Assembly: GCA_900315055.1 (NCBI GenBank)
Contig: OMXP01000022.1
Location: forward strand, 1 to 62,792
Reading direction: 5' to 3'
DNA: 62,792 bases
Source: an uncultured Lachnospiraceae bacterium
GTDB lineage: Bacteria > Bacillota > Clostridia > Lachnospirales > Lachnospiraceae
A model generated the notes under the pieces. The model worked only from the letters and a program-made list of their open reading frames with translations, was not told the origin of the DNA and made no database searches. Below, in pieces: positions 38,703-47,695 of the stretch. A program made the translations under genes and the position numbers. Within the stretch, counting starts at the first letter, position 1; each line of letters begins with the position of its first letter.

Positions 38703-39524
38703 TCAGGCGCTCGCAGTTGTTTTGTCTTCTGCGTGCGCGCTCTCTCTGTCTTCGCACTGCCAGTTGGAAGAAATCAGTGCGGAAAGAGAGACGTTCGGGT
38801 TGCGGTAGCGGGCTTTCGGATTCGGCTCCGCTGCGCCGTATGCAGGCAGGAGCTGGATGGCCATCTCCGGACAGACATGGGCACAGGAAAGACATGCCTG
38901 GCAGCCCTCTCCGGTTCGGAGGGCTTTGCCGTTTTCGAGGTGAATGCAGCCCGCAGGGCATACCTTTGTGCACAGGCCGCAGCCGATGCACAGGTCCGTA
39001 AAGTTCAGATTTGCCCAGCAGCGGGCGTCCTGATGATGAACCGACTCGGCATAGGCTCTGTGGATCCGCAGGTCTTCCGGCGTCACCTTTTCCATGAGAT
39101 GACGCTTCTCCCCGACCTGCCGTCTGATCACCTGGAGCGGACCTTCGACGTCCTTGTGCATCGCCTCCTGCTCCTTCATGTCAAACCCCGGGAGAAAGTT
39201 GTCGACCATGAGAATGGTCCGCACAAGATCCGGCTGCTTCTTCGATCCGTCAAATACCTGCAGGACGTGGTCCACGACGTTGCCGTGGGCAAAGCCGTAG
39301 GTCACGATGACATACAGGTAGTCGCAGGCAAAGATCGGGCGGCGGATAAACTCCTGTACCATCTGCGGCAGCTCGTGCCCGTAGCAGGGGCAGACGATTC
39401 CGATCTGCTGCGCCTGAAAGATGCGCTGTTTACGATTCATGATCTGTGGGATGCTTACGCACTCCGAATCCAGGGACCTTGCCACGTACAGGCTGTTGCC
39501 TGTCCCCGTAAAGTAGAATACCAT
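38703..39524 (-). CDS. EFR1-type flavodoxin/ferredoxin fusion
   Basis: A 273-residue cytosolic electron carrier. The N-terminal flavodoxin-like part starts MVFYFTGTGNSLYVARSL with the phosphate-loop. The C-terminal third has two [4Fe-4S] clusters, CIGCGLCTKVCP and CQACLSCAHVCP, with all eight cysteines in place. EFR1 proteins are common in clostridia and their partners are mostly unknown; an oxidoreductase role is likely. AAGGAG precedes the ATG at 39524. Element copy C lies just upstream. Confidence 0.9.
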   Translation of the reverse strand: MVFYFTGTGNSLYVARSLDSECVSIPQIMNRKQRIFQAQQIGIVCPCYGHELPQMVQEFIRRPIFACDYLYVIVTYGFAHGNVVDHVLQVFDGSKKQPDLVRTILMVDNFLPGFDMKEQEAMHKDVEGPLQVIRRQVGEKRHLMEKVTPEDLRIHRAYAESVHHQDARCWANLNFTDLCIGCGLCTKVCPAGCIHLENGKALRTGEGCQACLSCAHVCPEMAIQLLPAYGAAEPNPKARYRNPNVSLSALISSNWQCEDRESAHAEDKTTASA

Positions 39525-39563
39525 CACTGCTCCTTCAGGGCTTTATCGCTTTCATCTGACTGT

Positions 39564-39627
39564 ATTGTAGTAGACCATATGCCTGCTGTACATGATTGTT
39601 TCTGTAATCAGCTATTCACTCCGTGAA
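39564..39627 (-). promoter_or_regulatory. Shared redox-promoter element, copy C
   Basis: On the minus strand: TTCA-N5-TGAA dyad (39627-39615), TGAATAGC (39618-39611), 18 bp, TGTACA as -35 (39592-39587), a 17-bp spacer and TACAAT as -10 (39569-39564). The dyad centre is about 64 bases upstream of the predicted start site. Confidence 0.7.
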
Positions 39628-39649
39628 TTCTGTCTGCGGTGTTTTTCTC

Positions 39650-40528
39650 TCAGAACGCCACGGCATCATTCAGCCAGCCTTCTGCAACCGTTCCGGTTCC
39701 GATGCCGAATCCGTGATGGAGTCCTTTGTAGACGTGAAATCTTGTCGGGATCCCGTATGATTCAAGAGCCCGGAGCCGTCGCTCCATGATGCGCCAGGCA
39801 GCGATTCTGTCATTCGTCCCGACACAGGCATAGGTCGGCGCGTCAGACCGGCTGACTTCGTCATAGCCCGTGTACTGGGTCACCACCATCGCCGCCTGCG
39901 GGACATCACCCGCAAGGTATCGAAGGTTCTTTGCGTTCCCGAGAGCCGCCGCCATGCGGGCTCCCGCGGAACCGCCCCAGAGGCTGTACCCGTCAGGATT
40001 TACCCGGAGGATCTCCGCATTTGCCTCGATGAGCTGAATCGCCCTTGCAAGATCCTGATACGGGTGGGTCGGGCGGTAGATCAGGACGAAGGCGGTATAG
40101 CCGCGGCGGGCCAGTTCCAGGGCATGGGGGAAGGCATCGTGCATCGCGGCAACATAGCTAAAGCCGCCACCTGCATTTATGATTGCGAACTTCTCCCCGG
40201 GCTTTCCGTGAAGGCAGAACAGCCCGGTATCCGCAAGGTCCGGATCATGCCGGATCTCCTCTTCCGGGTAGATCGGATAAAAGATCCGCTCCCCGGACAG
40301 GGCACGCCGTTTCAGCTTATTTACCACCTCCACGGTCTTGTCCGGGTGGAGATTCGAGTACCAGAGATAGGTGCGGGATGACGTGACCTCTTTCAGGGTC
40401 ATGGAGTCCGGCACCGGCATGTCCACCGGGAACAAAAGGCGCCCGAAAGAGCCAAAGGCCGGATCATGAACCACCTCGCCAACGATGGAACTAAGAGTAA
40501 AGCTTCCTGTTACGGAATTGGTTTTCAT
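39650..40528 (-). CDS. Alpha/beta hydrolase (esterase-like)
   Basis: A 292-residue hydrolase. The nucleophile elbow is YSLWGGSAGARMAA (Ser near 188), the acid is in CVGTNDRIAAW (Asp near 240) and the catalytic His in GLHHGFGIGTG (near 272). It resembles bacterial acetyl-esterase or BD-FAE-type hydrolases with a cytosolic location; no signal peptide is present. The long N-terminal arm of about 110 residues is unusual and unassigned. Its ATG overlaps the DUF4405 stop by 4 bases, so it is coupled to that gene and controlled by element copy D. Confidence 0.83.
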   Translation of the reverse strand: MKTNSVTGSFTLSSIVGEVVHDPAFGSFGRLLFPVDMPVPDSMTLKEVTSSRTYLWYSNLHPDKTVEVVNKLKRRALSGERIFYPIYPEEEIRHDPDLADTGLFCLHGKPGEKFAIINAGGGFSYVAAMHDAFPHALELARRGYTAFVLIYRPTHPYQDLARAIQLIEANAEILRVNPDGYSLWGGSAGARMAAALGNAKNLRYLAGDVPQAAMVVTQYTGYDEVSRSDAPTYACVGTNDRIAAWRIMERRLRALESYGIPTRFHVYKGLHHGFGIGTGTVAEGWLNDAVAF

Positions 40529-41175
40529 TGATTCTCATTCCTGCTGTTTCCTCTGTTTCGTAACAGCAGTCCCTGCAGACGATTTGCCATCGTGGCAGAG
40601 AGGAATGCCACAAGGAAGAGCTCCGCCTCGTAGAGCGCCGCCGGTGTACTCTCGTCAATAAATACGAAGTGCGAGCCTCCGGTAATGTACAGTCCGAAGT
40701 GGTTATGGACAAAGCTCCAGACGCCCGCAGCGCAAAGGGCTGCGGCAAGGACGGTGAGGGGTTTTGACGAGAAGACCTTCCGGTAGAATTTCTGCAGGTG
40801 AAGGCCTGCGTGAAAGCTCATGACAAGGAACCCGAGATACCCCACGACAAGATGAATGGCCGATGCCGTCTGTCTTGGAATCGGCAGCAGGTGACGCGGC
40901 AGAACATAGCGTGCCATGGAGATACCGGTGATGATAAGAAGTGCCATTAAGACACACAGAAGAAGGTCCGCTATCGTCCACATGAGGCGGTATCCCGTCC
41001 ACCTGTCCTTCGGAAGGGCCTTCCACCATCTCCGGTTCCGGATCATGTGGATCACAAACAGGATTGTCATCACAGCACCCACGTACTCATGGATGCGCAT
41101 CCCTGTGGCGGGAGATGTCAGAAGCACAAACATGCAGATGCTCATGCCAAGGTCCGAAATCAGCTGCAATATCAT
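40525..41175 (-). CDS. DUF4405 cytochrome b561-like membrane protein
   Basis: A 216-residue membrane protein with about five segments. Conserved His candidates for haem are seen in MRIHEYVGAV, LFVIHMIRNRRWW, AIHLVVGYLG and SFHAGLHLQKFY. The pattern matches the DUF4405 family, thought to be electron-transfer proteins of the b561 type. It may pass electrons across the membrane to an unknown partner. AAGGAGG precedes the ATG at 41175. It is followed with 4-base overlap by the hydrolase gene. Confidence 0.82.
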   Translation of the reverse strand: MILQLISDLGMSICMFVLLTSPATGMRIHEYVGAVMTILFVIHMIRNRRWWKALPKDRWTGYRLMWTIADLLLCVLMALLIITGISMARYVLPRHLLPIPRQTASAIHLVVGYLGFLVMSFHAGLHLQKFYRKVFSSKPLTVLAAALCAAGVWSFVHNHFGLYITGGSHFVFIDESTPAALYEAELFLVAFLSATMANRLQGLLLRNRGNSRNENQ

Positions 41176-41806
41176 CTCGGTCCTCCTTTTCCGCGGGGAT
41201 CATTCCTTCAGACCGTTCTGTGTGTCCTCCCATGCCGTCGCGCCGCAGCGGCTGTACCCGTCTTTAAGTGAAAGGCGCGTCCGAAGTTCCCTGCCTGTTG
41301 TTTTCCTGTATCAAATACCTTTGCTCTAATGACCGGATTATATCTGCCTTACCTTCGCCTGTACAATATCCCTTTCGAAATGAGCTATTCATCAGATGAA
41401 ATCGCAGGCAACTGCGCTGCCTTCCCCGGCACCTGTGAACCTCCTTAAAACCTTCTCCATGACTTCGCGCGGACTCTGTCACGAAACCTGCTTCCGATCC
41501 GGCACTCTCATCACCCTCTGTACCTTCTGCATTATTTTCATTTTCGCTGGCCTGTGGCCATCGTTCATGGTTTAATGAAAGGAACGCCCATCAACGGAGG
41601 ACTCCGCTGACAGCAGGTTCGGGCTGGGCAGTACCCATGTCATTACTGAGAGGGGGCTTACGGGCTATGCCATCAGGCTGATAGAGGCCCTCGAGCGTGC
41701 CGAACGGCTTCTGGACGGCGGAGAGGCAGACAAGGCCTTCCTGTATTCGCTTCGGGTCTTCTGCGTTGCAGGAACAAGGGACATCCTTGACGACGGGGAA
41801 GTCTTC
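41176..41806. other. Intergenic stretch holding element copy D and a cryptic reading frame
   Basis: The left part (41176-41400) holds the long leader and promoter of the DUF4405 gene. From 41579 an open frame without a usable start codon runs into the gene at 41807. Between 41401 and 41578 I see nothing recognisable. Confidence 0.6.
41337..41400 (-). promoter_or_regulatory. Shared redox-promoter element, copy D
   Basis: On the minus strand: TTCA-N5-TGAA dyad (41400-41388), TGAATAGC (41391-41384), 18 bp with TTTCGAAA, TGTACA as -35 (41365-41360), a 17-bp spacer and a perfect TATAAT -10 (41342-41337). The transcript would have a leader of about 155 bases before DUF4405. Confidence 0.75.
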
Positions 41807-42841
41807 ATGACCCTTGAGAAGTTTCCCGTTTTCTGGCAGAAAATCTTCTCCGCAGCGGAAGAGCCTCTGAAGGAGTGGATGTTCACGGAGCTTTGCCGAT
41901 ATGCAGACGAACGGCTCAGCTGGGACGCACAGGAACTGATCAACGGATTCCTGTTTGCGAACTTTGCCGTCTTTCCCTTTGTACAAAGACTCCTCGCCTT
42001 CGGAGAAAAGAAGTACGATGAGGAGATTGTGACGGGAGATGTACTGTACAGCTTCTTTGCAAAGATACTGGTCCCGCTCCGGCTTCAGAACGGTGCTTCT
42101 CCGGAGACGGTCCTCAAACAGCTCTTCGGGTGGTTTCCCAGCTTTTCACCGGACCTTTGCAGTCAGCTGACCATCCTCATCGACGATCCCGTCCTTCAGT
42201 ACTGCATTCTCCGAAATACCATCTGTGCCCGGATGGCTGACTCTGACGAGAAGAAACAGTATCAGGACCAGCTCCTTCTGCTAAAGGACCTCGAAGAGAA
42301 GGTCCCGGAGGCTTACCGCTCCTTCCTTGATTTCTGCGATACAACGCCCGGTGATATTTCCTCCTTCGACACCTGGAAGGCAGCCTTTCCGGCAGAGCAT
42401 TGGAAATTCCTTTGCGGGTACTGGTACCATCACCTGAACGACAGGCGCATGGACTTTGCCAGAAAAAGCGGCAACGGGATCCTCATTGCCGATGCAGCCC
42501 CGGGTACTTCGTACCCTTTCTATGATGGTCAGCCGATGCCGCTGAAGGAAGTCGACGCCCTTGTGCCGCTTCTTGAGGCCGCGTATCCCCTGGAGCTTTT
42601 TAATCTCTACTACAAGGCTCTGCGTGCAAGGCTTCACAGGTCTGCTCCCCGAAGTCACTATGCTCAGACGGCAGATGCGTTGTATGACCTGAAGGATCTT
42701 CGCGGTTCCGATATTGCGATCCCCCTGATTCTCGATGCCCTCCTTGAGTATGGGTGTGGCTATCCTGCCTTTCTCGAAGAGCTCGAGAAGCGCTTTCCCG
42801 GCTGTCTGAAAGCCCATGAACAGCGGATCACCCTGTCCTGA
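41807..42841 (+). CDS. Uncharacterised protein, probably the C-terminal part of a truncated gene
   Basis: A 344-residue all-helical protein, not firmly recognised. It has repeated Leu/Phe/Tyr-rich helical blocks, such as EWMFTELCRYADERL, that recall the C-terminal half of clostridial SWIM zinc-finger proteins. No Cys/His zinc motif is seen. In frame upstream, 76 further codons from 41579 are open and look coding (for example LIEALERAERLLDG) but contain no ATG, GTG or TTG. The message ends at a clear terminator, so the gene or its remnant is transcribed. I read this as a possible 5'-truncated gene. Confidence 0.55.
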   Translation: MTLEKFPVFWQKIFSAAEEPLKEWMFTELCRYADERLSWDAQELINGFLFANFAVFPFVQRLLAFGEKKYDEEIVTGDVLYSFFAKILVPLRLQNGASPETVLKQLFGWFPSFSPDLCSQLTILIDDPVLQYCILRNTICARMADSDEKKQYQDQLLLLKDLEEKVPEAYRSFLDFCDTTPGDISSFDTWKAAFPAEHWKFLCGYWYHHLNDRRMDFARKSGNGILIADAAPGTSYPFYDGQPMPLKEVDALVPLLEAAYPLELFNLYYKALRARLHRSAPRSHYAQTADALYDLKDLRGSDIAIPLILDALLEYGCGYPAFLEELEKRFPGCLKAHEQRITLS

Positions 42842-42853
42842 TCCAGTAAAGAA

Positions 42854-42898
42854 GCTCCTGTCTTCCATTCGGTTTGATGGAAGGCAGGGGCATTTTTA
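42854..42898 (+). terminator. Terminator after the possibly truncated gene
   Basis: GCTCCTG-T-CTTCCAT (about 42855-42869) pairs with ATGGAAG-G-CAGGGGC, followed by ATTTTT. Confidence 0.8.
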
Positions 42899-42916
42899 CG
42901 GGCATGGGTCGGGATG

Positions 42917-42950
42917 AAAAATCCCCGGAAGAGCACTGCTCCTCCGGGGA
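42917..42950 (-). terminator. Terminator after the canonical GH3 gene
   Basis: TCCCCGGA (42922-42929) pairs with TCCGGGGA (42943-42950), and the minus-strand tail is TTTTTC. Confidence 0.85.
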
Positions 42951-42999
42951 AGTTGATTCTTTACGATATATCCTGCGCTCTTTCCCGCAGTTTTTTGAC

Positions 43000-45450
43000 T
43001 TATCCCTTCTGGTGGCTCAGCTGAATGGATGTCACAAGGTTTGCGACAAGGTTTCCGAAGAATCCGCCGACCAGCTTTCCGATGCACTTGAACGGATTGC
43101 CGTTTGCGCCGTCGACCATGCCGTTGACCATCGTCATGTTCACCATGCCGCCGGTCATCTTTGCCATCGCACGGAACGGCATGTTGTACTGGAACAGGGC
43201 GTTGAGGTTCGGAACGCCGCTCTTTAAGGAGTTCTCCACCGAACTGTGCAGGGCCTTATAGATTGCCCGGAAGATGGCTCCCTTCGCGTAGTACAGCTGG
43301 CACAGAGCATCGTTCTTCGTGAGCTTTCCGCCCCAGTGTCCGTCCGGGATCGGGGTGCCGAGAAGCTTCTCGTACTCCGCATCCGGCACATTTTCGATGT
43401 GGCCGGTGAAGTAATCCGGAAGGCTCTCGTACTCTGCGGGAACCTGCGCGCCGGTGCCCTTCTCGTGGACACGGCCGGTCAGGCGGATGTCCTCGCTGGA
43501 GGCTCCGATCTCGACGCTGTAGTCTCCCTCCTCGACTTCCCAGGTGTTGGTCCTGGTGTTCCAGTAGCGGAAGGTGTAGTCATTGAACGGGATCGAAACG
43601 CGCCTGGTCTCCCCTGCCTTCAGGAAGACCTTTACATAGCCCTTGAGCTCCCGCACCGGGCGATAGATCTTTCCGCCGGGAAGTCCGATATAGAGCTCGG
43701 CAACCTCGGCGCCGTCAACAGAGCCGGTGTTCGTGATCTCAAAGGAGACACCCTTCTTATCGACCATGAGATCCGTATACGCAAACGTCGTGTAGGAGAG
43801 GCCGTATCCGAACGGATAGCAGGTCTTCGTCCCGGTCGTTGCAAAGTACCGGTAGCCGACATACAGACCCTCGCGGTACTCGGCGTTTCTCTCCTGTGCC
43901 GGATAGTAGGGTGCGGACGGGGAATCCTCGTAGGCCATGGGGATGGTCTCCGCGAGCTTTCCGGAAGGATTCGCGCGGCCCGTCAGAAGATCCAGGCAGG
44001 CGCCCGATCCGCCGTCACCCATCAGGTACATGTGGAGCAGCGCGCGGAAGTGCATGCGCCAGGGCATCTCGATTGCGGAGCCTGCGCTGATGATGCCGAC
44101 AAGGTTCCGGTTTGCCATCGAGAGCATCTGAATCAGACGGATCTGGTTCTGCGGAATGCGAAGATGCTGCCGGTCGAGACCCTCGGACTCGCTGTTCTCG
44201 GTAAGTCCGAAGAAGAACAGAACGACGTCCGCCTTCTTTGCAAGCTCACAGGCTTCCTTGGAGAGGACATCGTCCTCCTTGTCCTCCCGAAGATATCCCT
44301 GGGCGAAGCCTACGACCTCAAGGCCGTGATCATCCTTCTTTAACAGTTCCGTCACGGGATCAACGAGGTAGGAGTTGACAAGCGACGAGCCGGCGCCCTG
44401 GTAGCGGGGCTTTGCCGCAAAGTCGCCGATGATGGCGACCTTCGTTCCTTTCTTCAGCGGAAGGATGCCGTCCTCATTGCGAAGAAGCACCGCGCTCTGC
44501 GCCGCCGCATCGCGCGCCACCTGATGATGGGCCTTCAGCATGTCCTCCATCGAGCCGTAGGTGTTCTTGAAATTATCGAGACCGCTCTTTGTCCTGAAGA
44601 CGAGCTCGAGCAGTTCCTTTACTCTTGCATCCACGTCGGCCTCGGAGAGCTTGCCCTTCTTGACCGCACGGACGATCTCACGCGCCGAGGCAAGGCCGGG
44701 ATTCGGCATCTCGAGCGTCGAACCGTTGCGCACGCCCTCGACGTGGTCGTTGGATCCGCCCCAGTCGGTGATGACGGCGCCATCAAAACCGAAGTCCTGA
44801 CGCAGGATGTCCATCAGAAGATGATGGTTCTCATTGGCATAGGCGCCGTTGAGCATGTTGTAGGAGGACATGACCGCTCCCGGGTGTCCCTCCTTCACCG
44901 CGATCTCAAATCCGGTGAGGTAGATCTCGCGGAGCGTTCTCTCGTCCACCACGGAGTTCATCGCCATGCGGCGGGATTCCTGGCTGTTTGCCGCGAAATG
45001 CTTCACGCAGGCGCTGATGCCGTTTTTCTGCACGCCGCGCACGAACCCTGCCGCCATCTTGCCGGAAAGGTAGGGATCCTCGGAGAAGTACTCGAAGTTT
45101 CTGCCGCAGAGGGGGCTTCTCTTGATGTTGAGGCCGGGTCCCAGGACCACATTGACCTCATGGGCTGCCGCCTCCTCGCCGAGTGCCGTGCCGGTCTTTT
45201 CAGCGAGGGCATCGTCGAAGCTGTTCGCGATGGTTGCGGATGTGGGGAAGCAGGTTGCCTTGACGGAGGCATTGAGTCCGAGATGGTCTCCTGCGCCCTC
45301 CTGTTTGCGAAGGCCGTTCGGTCCGTCGGAGCAGAACAGCGACGGGATGTTCAGACGGTCGATTTTTCTGGAAGTCCATTCACTGCTGCCGGACAGAAGG
45401 GCTGCCTTCTCGAGCAATGTCAGATGGTCGATGAGTTCCTGTACGTTCAT
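43000..45450 (-). CDS. GH3 beta-glucosidase, normal domain order
   Basis: An 816-residue cytosolic enzyme in the usual GH3 order. The TIM barrel has CSDGPNGLRKQEG near 35, RNFEYFSEDP near 105, CVKHFAANSQESRR near 140 and the nucleophile Asp in GFDGAVITDWGGS near 220. The second domain starts near LLRNEDGILPL (about 320), and the fibronectin-III-like end has PFGYGLSYTTFAY near 555. A C-terminal extension of roughly 120 residues is of unknown function. No signal peptide is present. AAAGGAG precedes the ATG. An AgrC/AgrA-like sensor pair lies just upstream. Confidence 0.92.
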   Translation of the reverse strand: MNVQELIDHLTLLEKAALLSGSSEWTSRKIDRLNIPSLFCSDGPNGLRKQEGAGDHLGLNASVKATCFPTSATIANSFDDALAEKTGTALGEEAAAHEVNVVLGPGLNIKRSPLCGRNFEYFSEDPYLSGKMAAGFVRGVQKNGISACVKHFAANSQESRRMAMNSVVDERTLREIYLTGFEIAVKEGHPGAVMSSYNMLNGAYANENHHLLMDILRQDFGFDGAVITDWGGSNDHVEGVRNGSTLEMPNPGLASAREIVRAVKKGKLSEADVDARVKELLELVFRTKSGLDNFKNTYGSMEDMLKAHHQVARDAAAQSAVLLRNEDGILPLKKGTKVAIIGDFAAKPRYQGAGSSLVNSYLVDPVTELLKKDDHGLEVVGFAQGYLREDKEDDVLSKEACELAKKADVVLFFFGLTENSESEGLDRQHLRIPQNQIRLIQMLSMANRNLVGIISAGSAIEMPWRMHFRALLHMYLMGDGGSGACLDLLTGRANPSGKLAETIPMAYEDSPSAPYYPAQERNAEYREGLYVGYRYFATTGTKTCYPFGYGLSYTTFAYTDLMVDKKGVSFEITNTGSVDGAEVAELYIGLPGGKIYRPVRELKGYVKVFLKAGETRRVSIPFNDYTFRYWNTRTNTWEVEEGDYSVEIGASSEDIRLTGRVHEKGTGAQVPAEYESLPDYFTGHIENVPDAEYEKLLGTPIPDGHWGGKLTKNDALCQLYYAKGAIFRAIYKALHSSVENSLKSGVPNLNALFQYNMPFRAMAKMTGGMVNMTMVNGMVDGANGNPFKCIGKLVGGFFGNLVANLVTSIQLSHQKG

Positions 45451-45543
45451 GTTGCAAACTCTCCTTTCAGCCTGCATCATACAGCACGCCGGGCCTAAAT
45501 CCCGGTCCGTGGCACAAAGTGCCCGATTTTGGGCGTAAACCGA

Positions 45544-45577
45544 CAAAAAGGTCCGGGGAATTGCTCTCCCCGGACCT
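45544..45577 (-). terminator. Terminator after the sensor kinase gene
   Basis: GGTCCGGGGA (45550-45559) pairs with TCCCCGGACC (about 45567-45576), with TTTTT on the minus strand. It separates the regulator pair from the GH3 gene. Confidence 0.85.
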
Positions 45578-45615
45578 GAAATCTTTCTGCCTTTTTCTGT
45601 TATATGCTTCCCGGT

Positions 45616-46944
45616 TCACGCCGGATTCTTCTGCATCGGGATGAGGCACCGGACATAGAAGCTCTTCCCGTCCGTCCCGAACTTCGTGCTGCCGCCGTAC
45701 TTCTTTGCGGAGTAGGCGATGCTCTTGACGCCAAAGCCGTGGTTTACCCGATCGCTCTTGCTGGTCAGCGGGAACCCGTCCCGCCCGAGCGGCACCGCGT
45801 GATCGCAGTAGTTGGTGACCTCGATGAAGACAAAACCCTTCCTCTCGAGAACTTCCATGTGGATATTGCGCTGCTCGGGGTCCGGCAGAAGACTCACCGA
45901 CTCGATCGCGTTGTCGAGGGCATTGCCGAAGATCGTGCAGATGTCCGTCACGTGCATGAAGTCAAGGAGCTGCCCGTTGGCAACGCAGGTAAACGAGATG
46001 TGATTCTGCTGCATGGTCACGCGCTTGGCATCGATCATGCTGTCGAGGACCTGGTTTCCGGTCTGTTTCTCGGGGCGGTAGGTCTCAAGCTCCTTCTCCA
46101 TGGAGTCGATCCAGGCGGAGCGCTTTTGGGAATCCGTCTCCGCCCGAAGTCCCGCGATCTGGTGCTTCAGGTCATGGTACTTGATGTTGATCATGTCGAT
46201 GTTCTGCTGGTATGCCCGGTACTTGTCATACTGAGCGCGCAGCATCGCGTTGATGGAGACGAGGTCCTTCTCCTCGTTCATCTGCACGATCTGCCGGCGA
46301 AGCGCATAGCAGCCGACAACACCGCACAGATCCACGAGTGTCCGGACGTAGTAGACGTCCCGCTCCAGGGTTGCGGAGAAGGGCGTGTTTGCGTAGACAA
46401 AGGAGAGATTGCTCAGAAGGAACGTGATGATGCCAAGGATCAGAATGGACAGCACCTGGCGGCGCGTCAGCATCTCCACATAGGGCGACTTCTTCATCGG
46501 CCGCTCCATGAAGTAGAACAGAGAAAGGATCGCGGCGTACGCCGCTGCCGCAACGGCAGCGCGCACCGGGATGCTCTGCAGATGGCCGAAGTACTCGATC
46601 TGCCATTCGAGGGATGCCATGAATTCGGCAAGGAGAAAGGCGCTCATGCATGTGCCTGCACAGATGGTCCTTCTCTCCCCTGTCATCGTCCGAAGGAACA
46701 GATAGATCCAGGCAATCGCCGCTGCCATGGACGGAATCCAGAAGAGAAGCGGCAGATCCTGGGTCAGAAGAAGCCAGGCGCACTGCCAGAACAGAAAGAC
46801 AACGGTCATCAGAATCCTCTGCCATCTTTTCCGATTCGTCGGCATGAGGCTGACATACATCACGGCCGCCGCCCACTCGGCAACCGCGCTGTAGATGCGG
46901 GGGATATTGAAGCTGTAGACCGGCATGTTCATCAGAAAACTCAT
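45616..46944 (-). CDS. AgrC-like GHKL sensor histidine kinase
   Basis: A 442-residue membrane kinase. Six or so membrane segments fill the first 205 residues. The dimerisation region has the phospho-acceptor His in IKYHDLKHQIAG (about 256). The ATPase has the N box GNALDNAIESV near 340 and the G-box-like NHGFGVKSIAYS near 405. This is the form of AgrC/ComD-type kinases that often sense peptides, but other ligands occur. It follows its response regulator by 9 bases and ends at a clear terminator. The adjacent GH3 gene suggests control of glycoside use; this is inference. Confidence 0.88.
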   Translation of the reverse strand: MSFLMNMPVYSFNIPRIYSAVAEWAAAVMYVSLMPTNRKRWQRILMTVVFLFWQCAWLLLTQDLPLLFWIPSMAAAIAWIYLFLRTMTGERRTICAGTCMSAFLLAEFMASLEWQIEYFGHLQSIPVRAAVAAAAYAAILSLFYFMERPMKKSPYVEMLTRRQVLSILILGIITFLLSNLSFVYANTPFSATLERDVYYVRTLVDLCGVVGCYALRRQIVQMNEEKDLVSINAMLRAQYDKYRAYQQNIDMINIKYHDLKHQIAGLRAETDSQKRSAWIDSMEKELETYRPEKQTGNQVLDSMIDAKRVTMQQNHISFTCVANGQLLDFMHVTDICTIFGNALDNAIESVSLLPDPEQRNIHMEVLERKGFVFIEVTNYCDHAVPLGRDGFPLTSKSDRVNHGFGVKSIAYSAKKYGGSTKFGTDGKSFYVRCLIPMQKNPA

Positions 46945-46953
46945 GGGGTGGCC

Positions 46954-47658
46954 TCACATTCTGCTGACAAAGTCCGTCATGGCCTGCATGAACTCATTCC
47001 TGCGCGCTCTGGAGACCGGGAGCATCTCGTCCCCGATCAGGCAGCAGCCGTCCCTCTCCCCGGAGACATGCTCGAGGTTTACAAGGCAGCCCTTGTTTGC
47101 GCGGAAGAACCCGTGGTCCTGAAGCTTCTCCTCGGCATCCTGAATGCGCTCCCGCATCTTCAGGACGCCGCGCTTCGTGTGGTAGAGCAGGTTGTGGCCC
47201 TCGGACTCGATATAGTAGATCTCCGAGATGTCAAGCCGCATCATGCCGTCCGGCGTCGCGATGGTCACAGAGAACCCTTCATGGCGCTGCAGCCGCTCCA
47301 TCGCCTTGTCCATCTTCTGCTCGAAGGCAGGATACGTCACGGGCTTTAACACGTAGTCGATCGCATCTACCTGATAGCCGCGGATGGCGTAGTCGGTCCG
47401 GTTCGTGATGAACATGATCAGAACGTCCCGGTCCACCTTCCGGATCTTTTCGGCGGCGGTCATGCCGTCCATGAACCGCATCTGGATGTCCATGAGAATC
47501 ATGTCAAAGCCGCCGGGATAGTTCTCGGCGATCTCATCTCCGTCCGTATAGCGCGTGACTTTTATTCTGGTGTTCCGCTCCTTCTGGTAGCGGTTCACCA
47601 TGTCCGTCAGCTGTTCCGCATAGGAATCCTCATCCTCAACAATCGCCAGCGAAATCAT
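46954..47658 (-). CDS. LytTR-family response regulator
   Basis: A 234-residue DNA-binding regulator. The receiver domain has the acidic pair VEDED near 8-12, the phospho-acceptor Asp57 in ILMDIQM and Lys in YVLKPV near 107. The C-terminal LytTR domain (about 130-232) contains FFRANKGCLVNLEHV. GGGAGG precedes the ATG at 47658. It overlaps no gene but is only 37 bases downstream of the antiporter stop. Partner kinase is the next gene. Confidence 0.92.
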   Translation of the reverse strand: MISLAIVEDEDSYAEQLTDMVNRYQKERNTRIKVTRYTDGDEIAENYPGGFDMILMDIQMRFMDGMTAAEKIRKVDRDVLIMFITNRTDYAIRGYQVDAIDYVLKPVTYPAFEQKMDKAMERLQRHEGFSVTIATPDGMMRLDISEIYYIESEGHNLLYHTKRGVLKMRERIQDAEEKLQDHGFFRANKGCLVNLEHVSGERDGCCLIGDEMLPVSRARRNEFMQAMTDFVSRM

Positions 47659-47695
47659 GCATTTCCTCCCAACCCGGCAAAAGCCGGCATTCCTA

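Noticed and set aside
41264..41482. Minus-strand frame containing MNSSFRKGYCTGEG
   Set aside because: Its similarity to a frame at 23529 comes from the shared promoter element, which is DNA-level, not protein-level, conservation.
45451..45615. Peptide pheromone gene beside the AgrC-like kinases
   Set aside because: No small frame with a binding site, leader and conserved core was found near either regulator pair.
45604..47349. 581-codon plus-strand frame opposite the sensor pair
   Set aside because: The opposite strand has clear kinase and LytTR motifs; the plus-strand product has none.
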